Shown piece by piece: positions 7,938 through 17,111 of a stretch of DNA of 58,461 nt. This DNA comes from Bacteroidia bacterium (GTDB taxonomy: Bacteria; Bacteroidota; Bacteroidia; UKL13-3). Location: the NCBI GenBank assembly GCA_021740845.1, contig JAIOYZ010000025.1:1-58461 (forward strand), read 5' to 3'. Every line of letters starts with the position of its first letter. Position 1 is the stretch's first letter. The position numbers and the translations under genes are program-made. A model generated the notes under the pieces. The model was not told the DNA's origin. It saw nothing but the letters and a program-made list of their open reading frames with translations, and made no database searches.

Positions 7938-10049
7938 TTATTTAATAATGGCAAAACTGCCACTTTGAACCTCACCAGTTTTCAAATCTTTAACAGTAAA
8001 TAAATACACACCAGTACTCAATTGGGTTTTAGTATCGCTCAACACATCCCAAGCATGCTCGCCTCCACTCATGGTGGTTTTGTCTACCGAACCAAAATTA
8101 GTACTCCATCCAATTCCCTCACCTTGGTAGGTATCACTGTTATGAGAAATCCTCGAAATTAAATCGCCGCTATTGGTATAAATATGAATATCACATTTAG
8201 AAGGCAAATTATAGAAATACAATTTACGGGTTCTAGAAGTTCCTCCATCCCAAGCAGCAGTGGTATTGTATGGATTTGGATATACCCCAACTTTCTTGGC
8301 ATCCTTTCCATTAAAATCATTAGGAGTAGTTCCTGCAAAAACCCTGTTTTCATTTTCAGTAAACGAAGATTCTAAACTAGGAATTCCCAAGTTTTTATCC
8401 CCTTTATCAAACGCGGTAACCACCACTGCATATTGCCAACCATTGGCCAAATTATCCATGGTATATTTATACTGATAGTTAGTAGTATCGCCTTCAAAAA
8501 CTTTTGGTTCAGACAGTTTAATAAAATCAAAACCATTATTAAATCCAATTCCATTTCCTGCAGAATCCCATTGAGCAATAAGGTTTACATCATCCAAAAT
8601 ATTTAATTTTAAATCATCGCCAGCATTGCTTCTATAAATTCTATACCCTTCAAAATCTCTAGTTCTAGAAATTGGATCAACAGAATACTCCGATTTATTA
8701 CTCCAATAAACCTCAATTTTACTTTCTGTTGCCACAACTTTCATATTAGGAGATTCAGGCGGTTCAGGCAAAATATAGCGGTCCAATTTTCCATTATTAT
8801 TCAAATCCAATTCAAGCTTATACTTTCCATCTTCGTTTACATCTTCACCCACATAAGTAGCTCTCGCTCTTTTTAGGTTATCCGTTAATTCCTTTTGCGA
8901 TTCTGTAGTAGAAATAATATTGCTGCTCGATGGTGGCAAAAAACTAATAGGCTCTTTTTGCTTGGCGCAAACAAAAGCAACTGCAAATGTAAATTTCTCC
9001 CCGGGTTCTATGTTTACAATCGGACCAGCAGATAGCAATTGTAACCAGTTTGCAGGTATTCCATAAATTGGACCATCTCCTCCATAAAGAGTAGTTGAAT
9101 CTATGCTTTTACTTAATTTTAAATATCGCTCTTGGTCGTTGCCAGGTGTATTCCAAGGCACGTTTACGGAGTTGAAATTCCAGAAATTATAGTTTACCTG
9201 TGGGGCCGGAAAACCTCTACTTAAAAAGGTATCTGGTTTTTGTGGGTTAAAAAACAATCCTCTCCAATCCATACCCAAAAACTGAATGCCGCCATAAGAT
9301 TTGGTGTATTCAATATCATCACCATAACTCTCATAGGCAAACAAGGAGTAATATTTATGGTCTATCCCATTTCTACCTTTATTAAAGAAAGCAGTACCTG
9401 CATCACGAGTTACATTTACATTTCTTACTACCAAATCACTAAAGGTTCCTAAATAAACAGAATCCCACCTATTAGAAGATGCATTTGTAATCTCATAATT
9501 GCAAATCACAAAAAAATCGGCAAAAGAAAAATTCCAAGCATAGGTTTCTAAATGCATCACCGCTCCCAACGGATTTTGATGTCCGCCAATAGGTATAGAA
9601 GTTCCAGGTATTACCACAAAACTGTCTGTTTGATCCATTATAAAATCTTGATGCGATATTGCCGAGGAAGAGTAATTGCTACTGCTTGGCAATTTTGAGC
9701 GCTCTTTTATGGTACTTAAGGGCGTAAACTCAAATCCACTTCCGCCAGTGCTATAACCTGCACTTGCATCTACAGAACTTGTGCTCACCCTCATTTGACC
9801 GTCCACATAAGCGCCAATCCAAAGGCCAGCTTCAAATAAATGTTCAACACCGCTTCCTTGTGGAAAAGCCATAGAAGGAGGCCCTTGGGTATTGCTTCTA
9901 ACGGTTGGCCTTCCGTAAGTCCCGTAATTATTAATAGTTAAACCTAATCTTCCAACACTTGTGCTTTTACTTTGAGAAGGCACTTGGGCTTGAACCAAAA
10001 TAGTGTTCAGCAAAAAAAGAATAGAAAGGATAATTTTTGTAGGATTCAT
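7938..10049 (-). CDS. large secreted protein with FlgD/T9SS-like C-terminal domain
   Basis: A 703-residue exported protein. Residues 1-21 are a signal peptide ending in VQAQ. The middle shows no named enzyme. Around residues 398-418 is an acidic calcium-binding-like stretch (DVNEDGKYKLELDLNNNGKLD region), followed by a fibronectin-like part (EVYWSN...RTRDFEGYRIYRS). The last roughly 90 residues (VGVYPNPYN ... STGVYLFTVKDLKTGE) are a FlgD/T9SS-type sorting and anchoring domain. It is probably exported by the type IX system and held at the surface. It is divergent from the next T9SS gene across 183 bp. Confidence 0.8.
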   Translation of the reverse strand: MNPTKIILSILFLLNTILVQAQVPSQSKSTSVGRLGLTINNYGTYGRPTVRSNTQGPPSMAFPQGSGVEHLFEAGLWIGAYVDGQMRVSTSSVDASAGYSTGGSGFEFTPLSTIKERSKLPSSSNYSSSAISHQDFIMDQTDSFVVIPGTSIPIGGHQNPLGAVMHLETYAWNFSFADFFVICNYEITNASSNRWDSVYLGTFSDLVVRNVNVTRDAGTAFFNKGRNGIDHKYYSLFAYESYGDDIEYTKSYGGIQFLGMDWRGLFFNPQKPDTFLSRGFPAPQVNYNFWNFNSVNVPWNTPGNDQERYLKLSKSIDSTTLYGGDGPIYGIPANWLQLLSAGPIVNIEPGEKFTFAVAFVCAKQKEPISFLPPSSSNIISTTESQKELTDNLKRARATYVGEDVNEDGKYKLELDLNNNGKLDRYILPEPPESPNMKVVATESKIEVYWSNKSEYSVDPISRTRDFEGYRIYRSNAGDDLKLNILDDVNLIAQWDSAGNGIGFNNGFDFIKLSEPKVFEGDTTNYQYKYTMDNLANGWQYAVVVTAFDKGDKNLGIPSLESSFTENENRVFAGTTPNDFNGKDAKKVGVYPNPYNTTAAWDGGTSRTRKLYFYNLPSKCDIHIYTNSGDLISRISHNSDTYQGEGIGWSTNFGSVDKTTMSGGEHAWDVLSDTKTQLSTGVYLFTVKDLKTGEVQSGSFAIIK

Positions 10050-10232
10050 CTTATGAATGCAAATATGCGCTTTTAAGCCAAAATCTCTAATAAGTTAATG
10101 TGAATTTTCTGATAGAAATATTTCTCCACAATGAATTATTAATCTGTTAATTATTGACCAAAAATATGGCTTTATAGGCATAATTAGTTAATTTCGCCCC
10201 TCATTTAAATTAGAAACTAATTAAAAACTAAT

Positions 10233-12686
10233 ATGAAAAAAATCCTACTAACGCTTAGCATCTTTACGATTGCTTTAGCCTTAAAGGCTCAGAACCCTTA
10301 TCCAGTGGTTCCTATCGACACAGTTCAATTTGTAAACGCTTCCAAATTGGCTGCAACTTTTCCAAACGACTCCTCAGATTACATCAATCCTGCATTTTCT
10401 AATCCAACTTATGGCGATACTGTAAGATTTGATGGTATTGTATTGTTCGATCCAAGAATGTACGGTTTAAGTACAAGCAGAAAAGCAACTGTACTTTCTA
10501 CAGATACCTTTGGCAGACCTTGGGGTGGTGTAGAAGTAATGTGCGAACCTTCTGGTACAGGTAAAACTTTGGCCCAGTTATTAAATGAAACCAAATTTTA
10601 CGACAACATGAAACCTGGTACCAAAGTTAGAGTTACCGGTGTTATCAGAACTTTTAGAGGTACTGCTCCTGTAGGAACCAGACAAGGACAAACTCAAGTT
10701 AACATGATTAAGGCTAGTCCACTTTGGGAAAATGGTGTTGAATTATTAGACTTAGATCCAAAAATGGTTAAAGCTACTCATATAAGAATTGATTCTTTAA
10801 TGACAGGTAATGCATCTATTGGCCAAGTTCAAAACAAAATTAGTGGAGAACAATGGGAAGGTGCTTATGTTGAATTACAAAACGTAACTGTATTCTCTCG
10901 TCAAGCAAGTGGTAGCCGTTGGTTCTGGAGTGTTGCCGATGATAATGGTAACGCAATCGACTTAGGTGATTTCTCTGGTTGGTTCAGAAATGATAATAAC
11001 GCTGATAGTTTATTGCCTGCAGGTAGATTTACTCCACCATTGATTGGAACTAAAATAAGTTTCATCAGAGGTGTAATTGTTGAATCTGCAATTGGTGGTC
11101 AATACCGTTTTACAATCAACCCATTAATGCCAAACGATTTAGGTCCTATTAGCTACTCTCCTCCTACCGTAGTATCTCGCGAAAGATTCCCAGCTATGGC
11201 AACTTCTAACGATTCAGTTGCTGTTATTGTTAAAATTCAACAAGGTTCTGCTAAAGTAGCTAACGTTAAATTATTCCACACAGTTGGTTATTCAAATACA
11301 AGCTTTGATAGCATAACTTTAACAAGAAATACTTTCCCTAATGATACTATGGTTTATTATGGATATATCCCTCAAAGAAACAACAATGATTTAGTAAAAT
11401 ATTTCATCAGACCAACCGATATAAACGGATTTTATACTAACTCACCTGATACATTTGGTTCATACAATGCATACATGGTTTCAGATGCTGGTGTTAAAAC
11501 AATTCAAGATCTTCAATTTAGTCCATATCCAAACAACCAAACTATTTGGCATAACGATAGTTTAGGTGGTGTTGATGTTAGAGGTATTGTAACTTCAACT
11601 GATATGACCCAAGGAACTACAAATATCTTAACCATTCAAAATGGTACAGATTTAAATAGTGCAATCATTGTTAACCGTAAAGTTGGTGATGTTACTAGCG
11701 CTTGGAAAGTTGGAGATTCTATCTCTTTAACTAACTTTAAAGTTGTAGAAAGCTTTGGTATGACTACCTTAAACAATGTTGCTGGAACAATAATTTCTTC
11801 TGGTAATACCTTACCTACTGCAATTACTTTTGATATTGATTCAATTGCAACCATTAGTGCTAGCTCTCAATTAAGATCAAGACTTTGCCCTTATGAAGGT
11901 ATGTTAATGAACTTCAACGATGTTTATGTTGTAAACATTAACGCAGATGCTCCAAGTAACTTTGGTGAATTTGTAATTAACTCAGACATGGGCAAAACAA
12001 CAGGTTTAAGAGTGGATGATATTAGCACTAAATTACCTGATAACTTCAATAACAATTTGGTTCAAAACCAATTAATGAGTCATGCTAAAGGTATCTTTAT
12101 CTTGTCTTTCAGCAACTGGAAATTAGAACCACGCGATAGCAACGATTTAGATTTCTCTGGTGCTCCTGATACAGAAAAACCTGTTATTACTTTAACTGGC
12201 AAAAACCCAGATTCATTGGTAATTAACGGAACTTACACAGAGCCTGGTTTTACAGCTATGGATAACAAAGATGGCGATATTACTGCCAATGTAGTTAGAA
12301 CTTCTGGTATTGATGCTACTAAAGCTGGTTCATATATCATTAGCTACGTAGTTAGTGATATGGCAAACAACAAAGATTCTGTAACTCGTACAGTTATTGT
12401 TTATAGTCCAGTTGGTTTGAACCAAAATGAATTAACTTTTGCTTTAACTAGTGTTTACCCTAATCCAGCTAATGATCAATTAAACATAAGCGTAACAGGT
12501 ATTCAAACCTTACCTTTAACTGCTAGCATCTTAGATTTGAGTGGAAGAACTTTAAGCAGCCAAACTTTCACAAGCAAAACTATCCAACATACTTTCTCAA
12601 CTAGTGAATTCCAAAACGGCATTTACTTCTTGAACCTAGAAAGCGCTGGTGGTTCTAAAACTATCAAGTTTGTAATTAGCAAATAG
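10233..12686 (+). CDS. secreted T9SS type A protein with Ig-like domain
   Basis: An 817-residue exported protein. Residues 1-19 form the signal peptide (MKKILLTLSIFTIALALKAQ). A long beta-rich middle has two OB-fold-like stretches (VRFDGIVLFDP; VDVRGIVTSTD) such as occur in proteins related to extracellular nucleases, but no catalytic site was recognised. Residues about 650-730 are a DUF5011-like Ig domain (EPGFTAMDNKDGDITANVV). The C-terminal 75 residues (SVYPNPANDQLNISV ... NGIYFLNLES) are a T9SS type A sorting signal. A terminator follows. Confidence 0.85.
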   Translation: MKKILLTLSIFTIALALKAQNPYPVVPIDTVQFVNASKLAATFPNDSSDYINPAFSNPTYGDTVRFDGIVLFDPRMYGLSTSRKATVLSTDTFGRPWGGVEVMCEPSGTGKTLAQLLNETKFYDNMKPGTKVRVTGVIRTFRGTAPVGTRQGQTQVNMIKASPLWENGVELLDLDPKMVKATHIRIDSLMTGNASIGQVQNKISGEQWEGAYVELQNVTVFSRQASGSRWFWSVADDNGNAIDLGDFSGWFRNDNNADSLLPAGRFTPPLIGTKISFIRGVIVESAIGGQYRFTINPLMPNDLGPISYSPPTVVSRERFPAMATSNDSVAVIVKIQQGSAKVANVKLFHTVGYSNTSFDSITLTRNTFPNDTMVYYGYIPQRNNNDLVKYFIRPTDINGFYTNSPDTFGSYNAYMVSDAGVKTIQDLQFSPYPNNQTIWHNDSLGGVDVRGIVTSTDMTQGTTNILTIQNGTDLNSAIIVNRKVGDVTSAWKVGDSISLTNFKVVESFGMTTLNNVAGTIISSGNTLPTAITFDIDSIATISASSQLRSRLCPYEGMLMNFNDVYVVNINADAPSNFGEFVINSDMGKTTGLRVDDISTKLPDNFNNNLVQNQLMSHAKGIFILSFSNWKLEPRDSNDLDFSGAPDTEKPVITLTGKNPDSLVINGTYTEPGFTAMDNKDGDITANVVRTSGIDATKAGSYIISYVVSDMANNKDSVTRTVIVYSPVGLNQNELTFALTSVYPNPANDQLNISVTGIQTLPLTASILDLSGRTLSSQTFTSKTIQHTFSTSEFQNGIYFLNLESAGGSKTIKFVISK

Positions 12687-12708
12687 GAATAGATTAATAT
12701 ATTTTATA

Positions 12709-12745
12709 AAAGAGCCTTGCCTTAATTGGTAAGGCTCTTTTTTTT
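12709..12745 (+). terminator. intrinsic terminator
   Basis: A 13-bp stem (AAAGAGCCTTGCC paired with GGTAAGGCTCTTT, one G-U) closes a six-base TTAATT loop and is followed by a run of T. It ends the 817-residue T9SS gene. Confidence 0.88.
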
Positions 12746-12748
12746 GCT

Positions 12749-12766
12749 ATCCGATTAAAATCGGAT
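12749..12766. promoter_or_regulatory. 8-2-8 inverted repeat upstream of ssb
   Basis: ATCCGATT-AA-AATCGGAT is a perfect inverted repeat directly after the preceding terminator and about 130 bp before ssb. A second, fully palindromic 12-mer, CGTTAATTAACG, lies at 12816-12827. Either could be an operator for ssb; no promoter was clearly identified, and no regulator is implied by the sequence. Confidence 0.4.
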
Positions 12767-12894
12767 ATATCCGTTTAAGCTCCGTTTCTTTAAAAATAGT
12801 TTCAAATATTTGTTACGTTAATTAACGCAATACCCAAGCGTCTCTTTAACAGCCCGGCCAGGCAAATTGTAAAACATTTAACTATTTTAAAAAC

Positions 12895-13245
12895 ATGTCA
12901 AACCTAAGAAACAGCGTCAGACTCATGGGCCACATCGGACAAACCCCAGAATTGCGCACTACCACCAACGGAAAAAAAGTTGCCTCCTTTTCATTAGCCA
13001 CCAACGATAGCTACATGGATACAAACGGGCAAAAAGTAACTGAAACCATCTGGCACACCTTAATTGCCTGGGGAAAACAAGCAGAATTTGCAGAAAAATA
13101 CCTTGAAAAAGGAAAAGAAATCTGCATCGAGGGAAAAATAAACAACCGAAATTACGTAGATAAATCGGGACAAAAAAAATACCTCACCGAAATTATTGTT
13201 TCCGACATTTTAATGGTTGGTCCAAAAGAAAAAAAGGCCGCTTAA
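12895..13245 (+). CDS. ssb: single-stranded DNA-binding protein, short form
   Basis: A 116-residue OB-fold SSB (residues 1-107; LMGHIGQTPELR near 10-21, FSLATND, IWHTLIAWGKQAEFAEKYL). It coats single-stranded DNA in replication and repair. It is shorter than typical SSB: the glycine-rich linker and acidic tail (DDxxPF) used to recruit partner proteins are missing, and it ends in basic residues (PKEKKAA). This suggests a second, full-length SSB elsewhere in the genome. It lies upstream of recA but is separated from it by a terminator. Confidence 0.92.
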   Translation: MSNLRNSVRLMGHIGQTPELRTTTNGKKVASFSLATNDSYMDTNGQKVTETIWHTLIAWGKQAEFAEKYLEKGKEICIEGKINNRNYVDKSGQKKYLTEIIVSDILMVGPKEKKAA

Positions 13246-13274
13246 TTAAATTTCATTCAAAAACATTTTCTCAA

Positions 13275-13315
13275 AAAAGCCTGGTTTCCAACTGGAAATC
13301 AGGTTCTTTTGTTTT
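13275..13315 (+). terminator. intrinsic terminator after ssb
   Basis: The hairpin pairs AAGCCTGGTTTCC with GGAAATCAGGTT around an AACT loop and is followed by TCTTTTGTTTT. It separates ssb from recA. Confidence 0.75.
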
Positions 13316-13374
13316 GATAATAATATTAACACTATTTGGATAAAAATAAATACATTTTTTTATAAGTATTTATT

Positions 13375-13382
13375 TACCTTTG
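13375..13382 (+). promoter_or_regulatory. recA promoter -7 box
   Basis: TACCTTTG matches the Bacteroidota -7 consensus TAnnTTTG and is identical to the -7 box of the proximal str-operon promoter in this window. No TTG lies 17-23 bp upstream, so the -33 element is weak or absent. The predicted leader is about 95 nt. Confidence 0.45.
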
Positions 13383-13481
13383 CCTTACGCTTGGTAAAAC
13401 TTGTGGATAGTATTACTCCATCTTCACGCTATTACCAATAGAAAGCGCTTAATTTTGAAACCAAATAAAACGAACAAGAAT

Positions 13482-14513
13482 ATGAGTACCGACGTAAAAG
13501 AAAAACTAAAGGCCCTCCAATTAACCATTGATAAATTAGATAAAACATACGGCAAAGGCACCGTTATGAAAATGAGCGACCAAAAGGTGGTGGATGTTGA
13601 ATCCCTTTCCTCTGGTTCTCTTTCTTTAGATATCGCTCTAGGAATTGGTGGCTATCCAACGGGTAGAATTATTGAAATATACGGACCAGAATCTTCTGGT
13701 AAAACTACCTTGTCTATGCACGCAATTGCAGAAGCTCAAATGAAAGGTGGCATCGCAGCATTTATTGATGCAGAACATGCCTTTGATAGAAACTACGCAG
13801 AAAAATTAGGTATCGATATCGAAAACTTAATCATCTCTCAACCAGATGATGGAGAGCAAGCTTTGGAAATTGCTGAAGCTTTAATTCGCTCTGGTGCAAT
13901 TGATATTATTGTTATCGACTCTGTTGCGGCATTGGTTCCTAAAGCAGAATTAGAAGGCGATATGGGCGATAGTAAAATGGGTCTTCAAGCTCGTTTGATG
14001 TCTCAAGCTCTTAGAAAATTAACAGGTACCATTAACAAAACTGGTTGTATCTGTATTTTCATTAACCAATTACGTGATAAAATTGGCGTTATGTTTGGAA
14101 GTCCAGAAACTACAACGGGTGGTAACGCTCTTAAATTCTATTCTTCCGTTCGTTTAGATATCCGCAGAATTGGTCAAATCAAAGATGGTTTGGATATCGT
14201 TGGTAACCGCACCAAAGTAAAAGTAGCAAAAAACAAAGTTGCTCCTCCTTTCAGGACAGTAGAATTTGATATCATTTATGGTGAAGGAATTTCTAAATTA
14301 GGTGAAATCATCGATTTAGGTGTCGACCTAGAAATCATTAAAAAATCAGGTTCTTGGTTCAGCTATAACGAAACCAAATTGGGTCAAGGTAGAGATGCCG
14401 TAAAACAAATTTTAACAGACAACCCAGAATTGTCTCAAGAAATTGAAGGACTTATCAGAGCCAAAGCCAGCGCAGTAGACATGCCTAAGGGCAAAGCTGC
14501 TGATGCAGAATAA
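13482..14513 (+). CDS. recA: recombinase RecA
   Basis: A 343-residue RecA, the strand-exchange ATPase of homologous repair and SOS induction. Walker A is GPESSGKTT, Walker [12 protein letters not shown], and the L2 loop region reads [19 protein letters not shown]. An in-frame TTG extends the frame upstream to 13401, but the ATG at 13482 gives the normal start ([12 protein letters not shown]) and length. The acidic C-terminus is short. A strong terminator follows at 14534. Confidence 0.97.
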   Translation: MSTDVKEKLKALQLTIDKLDKTYGKGTVMKMSDQKVVDVESLSSGSLSLDIALGIGGYPTGRIIEIYGPESSGKTTLSMHAIAEAQMKGGIAAFIDAEHAFDRNYAEKLGIDIENLIISQPDDGEQALEIAEALIRSGAIDIIVIDSVAALVPKAELEGDMGDSKMGLQARLMSQALRKLTGTINKTGCICIFINQLRDKIGVMFGSPETTTGGNALKFYSSVRLDIRRIGQIKDGLDIVGNRTKVKVAKNKVAPPFRTVEFDIIYGEGISKLGEIIDLGVDLEIIKKSGSWFSYNETKLGQGRDAVKQILTDNPELSQEIEGLIRAKASAVDMPKGKAADAE

Positions 14514-14533
14514 GAATAATAAATTGATTACAC

Positions 14534-14567
14534 AAAAAAAGGCAACCATCACTGGCTGCCTTTTTTT
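14534..14567 (+). terminator. intrinsic terminator after recA
   Basis: AAAAAAAGGCA pairs with TGCCTTTTTTT. The A and T runs on both sides make it able to act in both directions, serving recA and the convergent YceI gene. Confidence 0.85.
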
Positions 14568-14571
14568 ATTT

Positions 14572-14581
14572 GGTTCAAACC
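14572..14581. repeat. intergenic copy of the dispersed GGTTYRAACC near-palindrome
   Basis: GGTTCAAACC between the convergent recA and YceI genes. One of 18 GGTTYRAACC copies in the window; most of the others lie inside genes. Confidence 0.75.
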
Positions 14582-14645
14582 GAACCTTTTAAAAACTTAA
14601 TTATGAAACCAAAATTTAATGGTTAATAAAAGTATACTTTACATA

Positions 14646-15194
14646 TTACTTAGCTTTTGGCAATAATACTACGCTTACTTTTACATCTATTTCTTCTGCA
14701 ATCTTTGCCGTAACAATAGTTGGAATCTCAATTTTATGATCCACATTTTTCACTTTAAAATTGCTCACCAAATGAATTGTGCCATCCTTTACAATAATGA
14801 CTCCTTCAATAGTTCTATCTTGCTCCACACCGTGAATATTTAATTTACCAGTTACCGTTACTTTGTATTCGCCATCCTTTGTTAAATCAATATTCTCATT
14901 CACCTTTCCTTTGAAACTGCTTTTAGGAAACTTATCGCTTTCCATGTATTTCTCATTGAAATGCTCTTCCATTAATTTGTTCTGAAACTGAAAGGATGTA
15001 TTGGTAATCATAAATGCCAACTCTTTTGTAGAAACATTCATTACCGCTAAAACGGTTTTGCATTCCCCTCTAATATCTTCCATAGGTGTGGTTGAGAAAA
15101 ATACCACATTACCCGCTTGGGTTGAAAAAACCTGTGCAACCGACATCAAACTTGAAGCCGCTGCAAAAACAAACAATACTAAATACTTTTTCAT
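14646..15194 (-). CDS. YceI family protein (first copy)
   Basis: A 182-residue exported protein (signal peptide MKKYLVLFVFAAASSLMSVAQ). The YceI lipocalin-like barrel binds polyisoprenoid lipids, including quinone-like molecules, in characterised members. Family pattern: FSTTPMEDIRG, FQFQNKLMEEHFNEKYMESDKFP near residues 67-89, then GKLNIHGVEQDRTIEG near 126-141. It is the last gene of the cytochrome run starting at 18323, 36 bp after the DUF5777 gene. A paralog of 196 residues sits at 22047-22637 in the regulator operon. Confidence 0.87.
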   Translation of the reverse strand: MKKYLVLFVFAAASSLMSVAQVFSTQAGNVVFFSTTPMEDIRGECKTVLAVMNVSTKELAFMITNTSFQFQNKLMEEHFNEKYMESDKFPKSSFKGKVNENIDLTKDGEYKVTVTGKLNIHGVEQDRTIEGVIIVKDGTIHLVSNFKVKNVDHKIEIPTIVTAKIAEEIDVKVSVVLLPKAK

Positions 15195-15230
15195 ATTCTT
15201 TTTAATTTATAATTTACTTACTCAATTACC

Positions 15231-16142
15231 TTACCACTTTTTTGCTTTCTTCTCTTTCTCCATAGAAAAAGTTCTGCTAATATTAAATCCTAATCTAACT
15301 CCTGCATTGGTCCAAGAGGTAGACGTTTCTCTCACCATTTGTTGTTCCAACATTCCCAATCCATTGCACACCATCAACTGAAACACGTGTCCTCCTGTTT
15401 CAATATCCACTCCAATAGCTAAGTAATCATACAACTTCTCTCCTGCTCTCGTTGTCATATCCGTTCCATTTAATCTTGGGTAGTATTCAAAATTTAAACG
15501 GAAGCTTCTATTCAACTTAATACTTCCACCAACTCCCATTGCATAAACAGTATTTGCATCTGTTTTTTTCTGAACCAAATTATAATGCGTTACACTGGGC
15601 GCAACTTGCAAACTCAATCTATCTCCAAATTTTCTAGCAATAATAATCTGATTGAAATAACTCATGCGAGAAGAAAAATAGTTGTTTCTATTGGGCTCTG
15701 TCCATTTCATAGTATTTACTCCAACATTACCGTAATAGCCAACACTAAAAGGCATTCCACCTTTACCTTTGCTTTGCTTTAGCAATTTAATCTTTAGGTT
15801 TCCATCGTAAGTTTTATTAAAAGAACTTCTAGCAAAACCAAGTTGAATTCTATCCGTAATACCATAATCAAAAACCAATCTCATATTGGCTTGATCCAAA
15901 CCCCAAAGCTCATAAGCACCTTTATTTACTTCACCAAAACGATGTAGAATCACAAAATTCAAATGCTTTCCCGCAACATGTTCAATACTTTGTCCTGTTA
16001 TTACTCTTGTAGATTTAAACGTTGCAAATACAGGAACTGGTTTTTGAGGATTTTCATTTTCTAACATATTTAACAAATCATCCTGCGCTTGAGTGCTTGT
16101 ACAAATAGCAATCATCAATAAACTCCATAAAAATTTCTTCAT
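15231..16142 (-). CDS. DUF5777 outer-membrane beta-barrel protein
   Basis: A 303-residue exported protein (signal peptide ending TSTQAQ) resembling the DUF5777 barrel family. Conserved-looking motifs are the SIEHVAGKHLNFVILHRFGE region near residues 53-72, DQANMRLVFDYGITDRIQLG near 83-102, and alternating hydrophobic beta-strands to the end. It probably sits in the outer membrane. It starts 3 bp after the CX4CH lipoprotein gene and precedes YceI by 36 bp, so it belongs with the cytochrome run. The molecular function of DUF5777 is not established; a conduit or anchor for the surface cytochromes is my inference. Confidence 0.8.
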   Translation of the reverse strand: MKKFLWSLLMIAICTSTQAQDDLLNMLENENPQKPVPVFATFKSTRVITGQSIEHVAGKHLNFVILHRFGEVNKGAYELWGLDQANMRLVFDYGITDRIQLGFARSSFNKTYDGNLKIKLLKQSKGKGGMPFSVGYYGNVGVNTMKWTEPNRNNYFSSRMSYFNQIIIARKFGDRLSLQVAPSVTHYNLVQKKTDANTVYAMGVGGSIKLNRSFRLNFEYYPRLNGTDMTTRAGEKLYDYLAIGVDIETGGHVFQLMVCNGLGMLEQQMVRETSTSWTNAGVRLGFNISRTFSMEKEKKAKKW

Positions 16143-16145
16143 ATC

Positions 16146-16496
16146 TTAATTATTTTTCGCTCCCGCATTTATCCAATTTGTTAATTTAGCGATATCAGAA
16201 CTAGCCATTGGACCACTTGTAGGCATGGTTCTTTCTGTTATTGCTCTAGCCTTTACCCTTTCAATATTGCCACTTAGCCCAACGTATGTCGACAAATCTG
16301 GGGATTGCATACCCGCAATATGACAACCACTATAAGCACAATTTGCAGTCATTAGAGGTTTGATGTCTGCCGCATAAGTATAAGTAGTAGTATCGTTTCC
16401 TGTAAAACTATTAGGATACAACTCTTCTTCGTTATCCTTGTAACAAGAGGTAAGACTAATGCTTACTACTATAAGTCCAAAAATTCTCTTTATCAT
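16146..16496 (-). CDS. small cytochrome-c-like lipoprotein with CX4CH motif
   Basis: A 116-residue predicted lipoprotein (lipobox ending SLTSC at about residue 18). One cytochrome-c-like domain follows: DIKPLMTANCAYSGCH has a haem-type motif with four residues between the cysteines (CX4CH) instead of two, and a distal Met appears in ERTMPTSGPM, in the MP position usual for these domains. It ends in KLTNWINAGAKNN, the common final helix. It lies 1 bp after the 154-residue cytochrome gene and 3 bp before DUF5777. Haem attachment at CX4CH needs testing. Confidence 0.78.
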   Translation of the reverse strand: MIKRIFGLIVVSISLTSCYKDNEEELYPNSFTGNDTTTYTYAADIKPLMTANCAYSGCHIAGMQSPDLSTYVGLSGNIERVKARAITERTMPTSGPMASSDIAKLTNWINAGAKNN

Positions 16497-16497
16497 A

Positions 16498-16962
16498 TTA
16501 ATTTATTTCTAATTTATTTGTAGTTACTCCATGACAGCTATTGCAACTTCCACCTTCATATTTTTGGTTCATATATTTTGTGTTTGAACCAACCGTTATG
16601 CTTGGATAACAGCCTCCTTTAAAATCTATAATTTGATTGGTATAAAAATTTCCGATTTTATCTGAAACCAAACGCTTAATTAAAGCACCTTGCTTGTTGG
16701 GCTTTTCCCACAACTCAATTGTAGCATTGGTTTGTGGGCTATTTCCGCTAGAATATACCGTTCCCGCAACTGTCCACCAGCCAGCTTCTCTTACAGCCTC
16801 TGAACCACTTACATTGTGACAGCTTCCACAATTTTCACCAGCATTATGGCTTTTTTCGTCAGAGCTACTTTCTTCAAGATTGGCATTTATTTCATCTACA
16901 TGCGAACACGCAAACACAAATGTCATAAATACCGCCAATACCAATACTTTATTCAAAATCAT
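16498..16962 (-). CDS. lipoprotein with two CXXCH motifs (copy B)
   Basis: A 154-residue predicted lipoprotein (lipobox near residue 19, VFAC). It has two canonical haem motifs, CGSCH near residues 45-49 and CNSCH near 140-144, flanking a beta-rich middle (WWTVAGTVYSSGNSPQTNATI, SITVGSNTKYMNQK) that looks like a carboxypeptidase-regulatory or Ig-type fold. It is a close paralog of the 155-residue gene at 17112-17579, from a tandem duplication. Role: probably surface or periplasmic electron transfer; this is inferred from the motifs only. Confidence 0.8.
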   Translation of the reverse strand: MILNKVLVLAVFMTFVFACSHVDEINANLEESSSDEKSHNAGENCGSCHNVSGSEAVREAGWWTVAGTVYSSGNSPQTNATIELWEKPNKQGALIKRLVSDKIGNFYTNQIIDFKGGCYPSITVGSNTKYMNQKYEGGSCNSCHGVTTNKLEIN

Positions 16963-16988
16963 TTTTCTATTTTTCTATTCCAAAAATA

Positions 16989-17111
16989 CTAAATATTTGG
17001 ATACCCTTTCTCAACCCAAATCTGTATTTGTTTGATTTTACAATCCTCTAATTTGCCTCCTTTAGGCATTGCAGAAAGGGTGAAATTTGCCATATACTTG
17101 GCAGCAATTTT
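16989..17111 (-). pseudogene. C-terminal remnant of a cytochrome lipoprotein gene
   Basis: Forty codons and a TAG whose translation (SAMPKGGKLEDCKIKQIQ and WVEKGYPNI) closely copies the last 40 residues of the diheme lipoprotein at 17604-18323 (SAMPKGGKLDDCKIKQIQ, WIDKGYPNN). It has no start codon and no haem motif. It begins directly after the TAG of the 155-residue gene and in the same frame. It is the residue of a duplicated gene pair whose second diheme gene was mostly deleted. Confidence 0.85.

Noticed and set aside
10154-10196. TTG...TAATTTCG as a promoter of the 817-residue T9SS gene
   Set aside because: The spacer is about 32 bp, too long for the consensus; a -7-like box alone is not enough.
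13401-13481. N-terminal extension of RecA from an upstream TTG
   Set aside because: The extra 27 residues have no counterpart in RecA, and the extension would run through the predicted leader.
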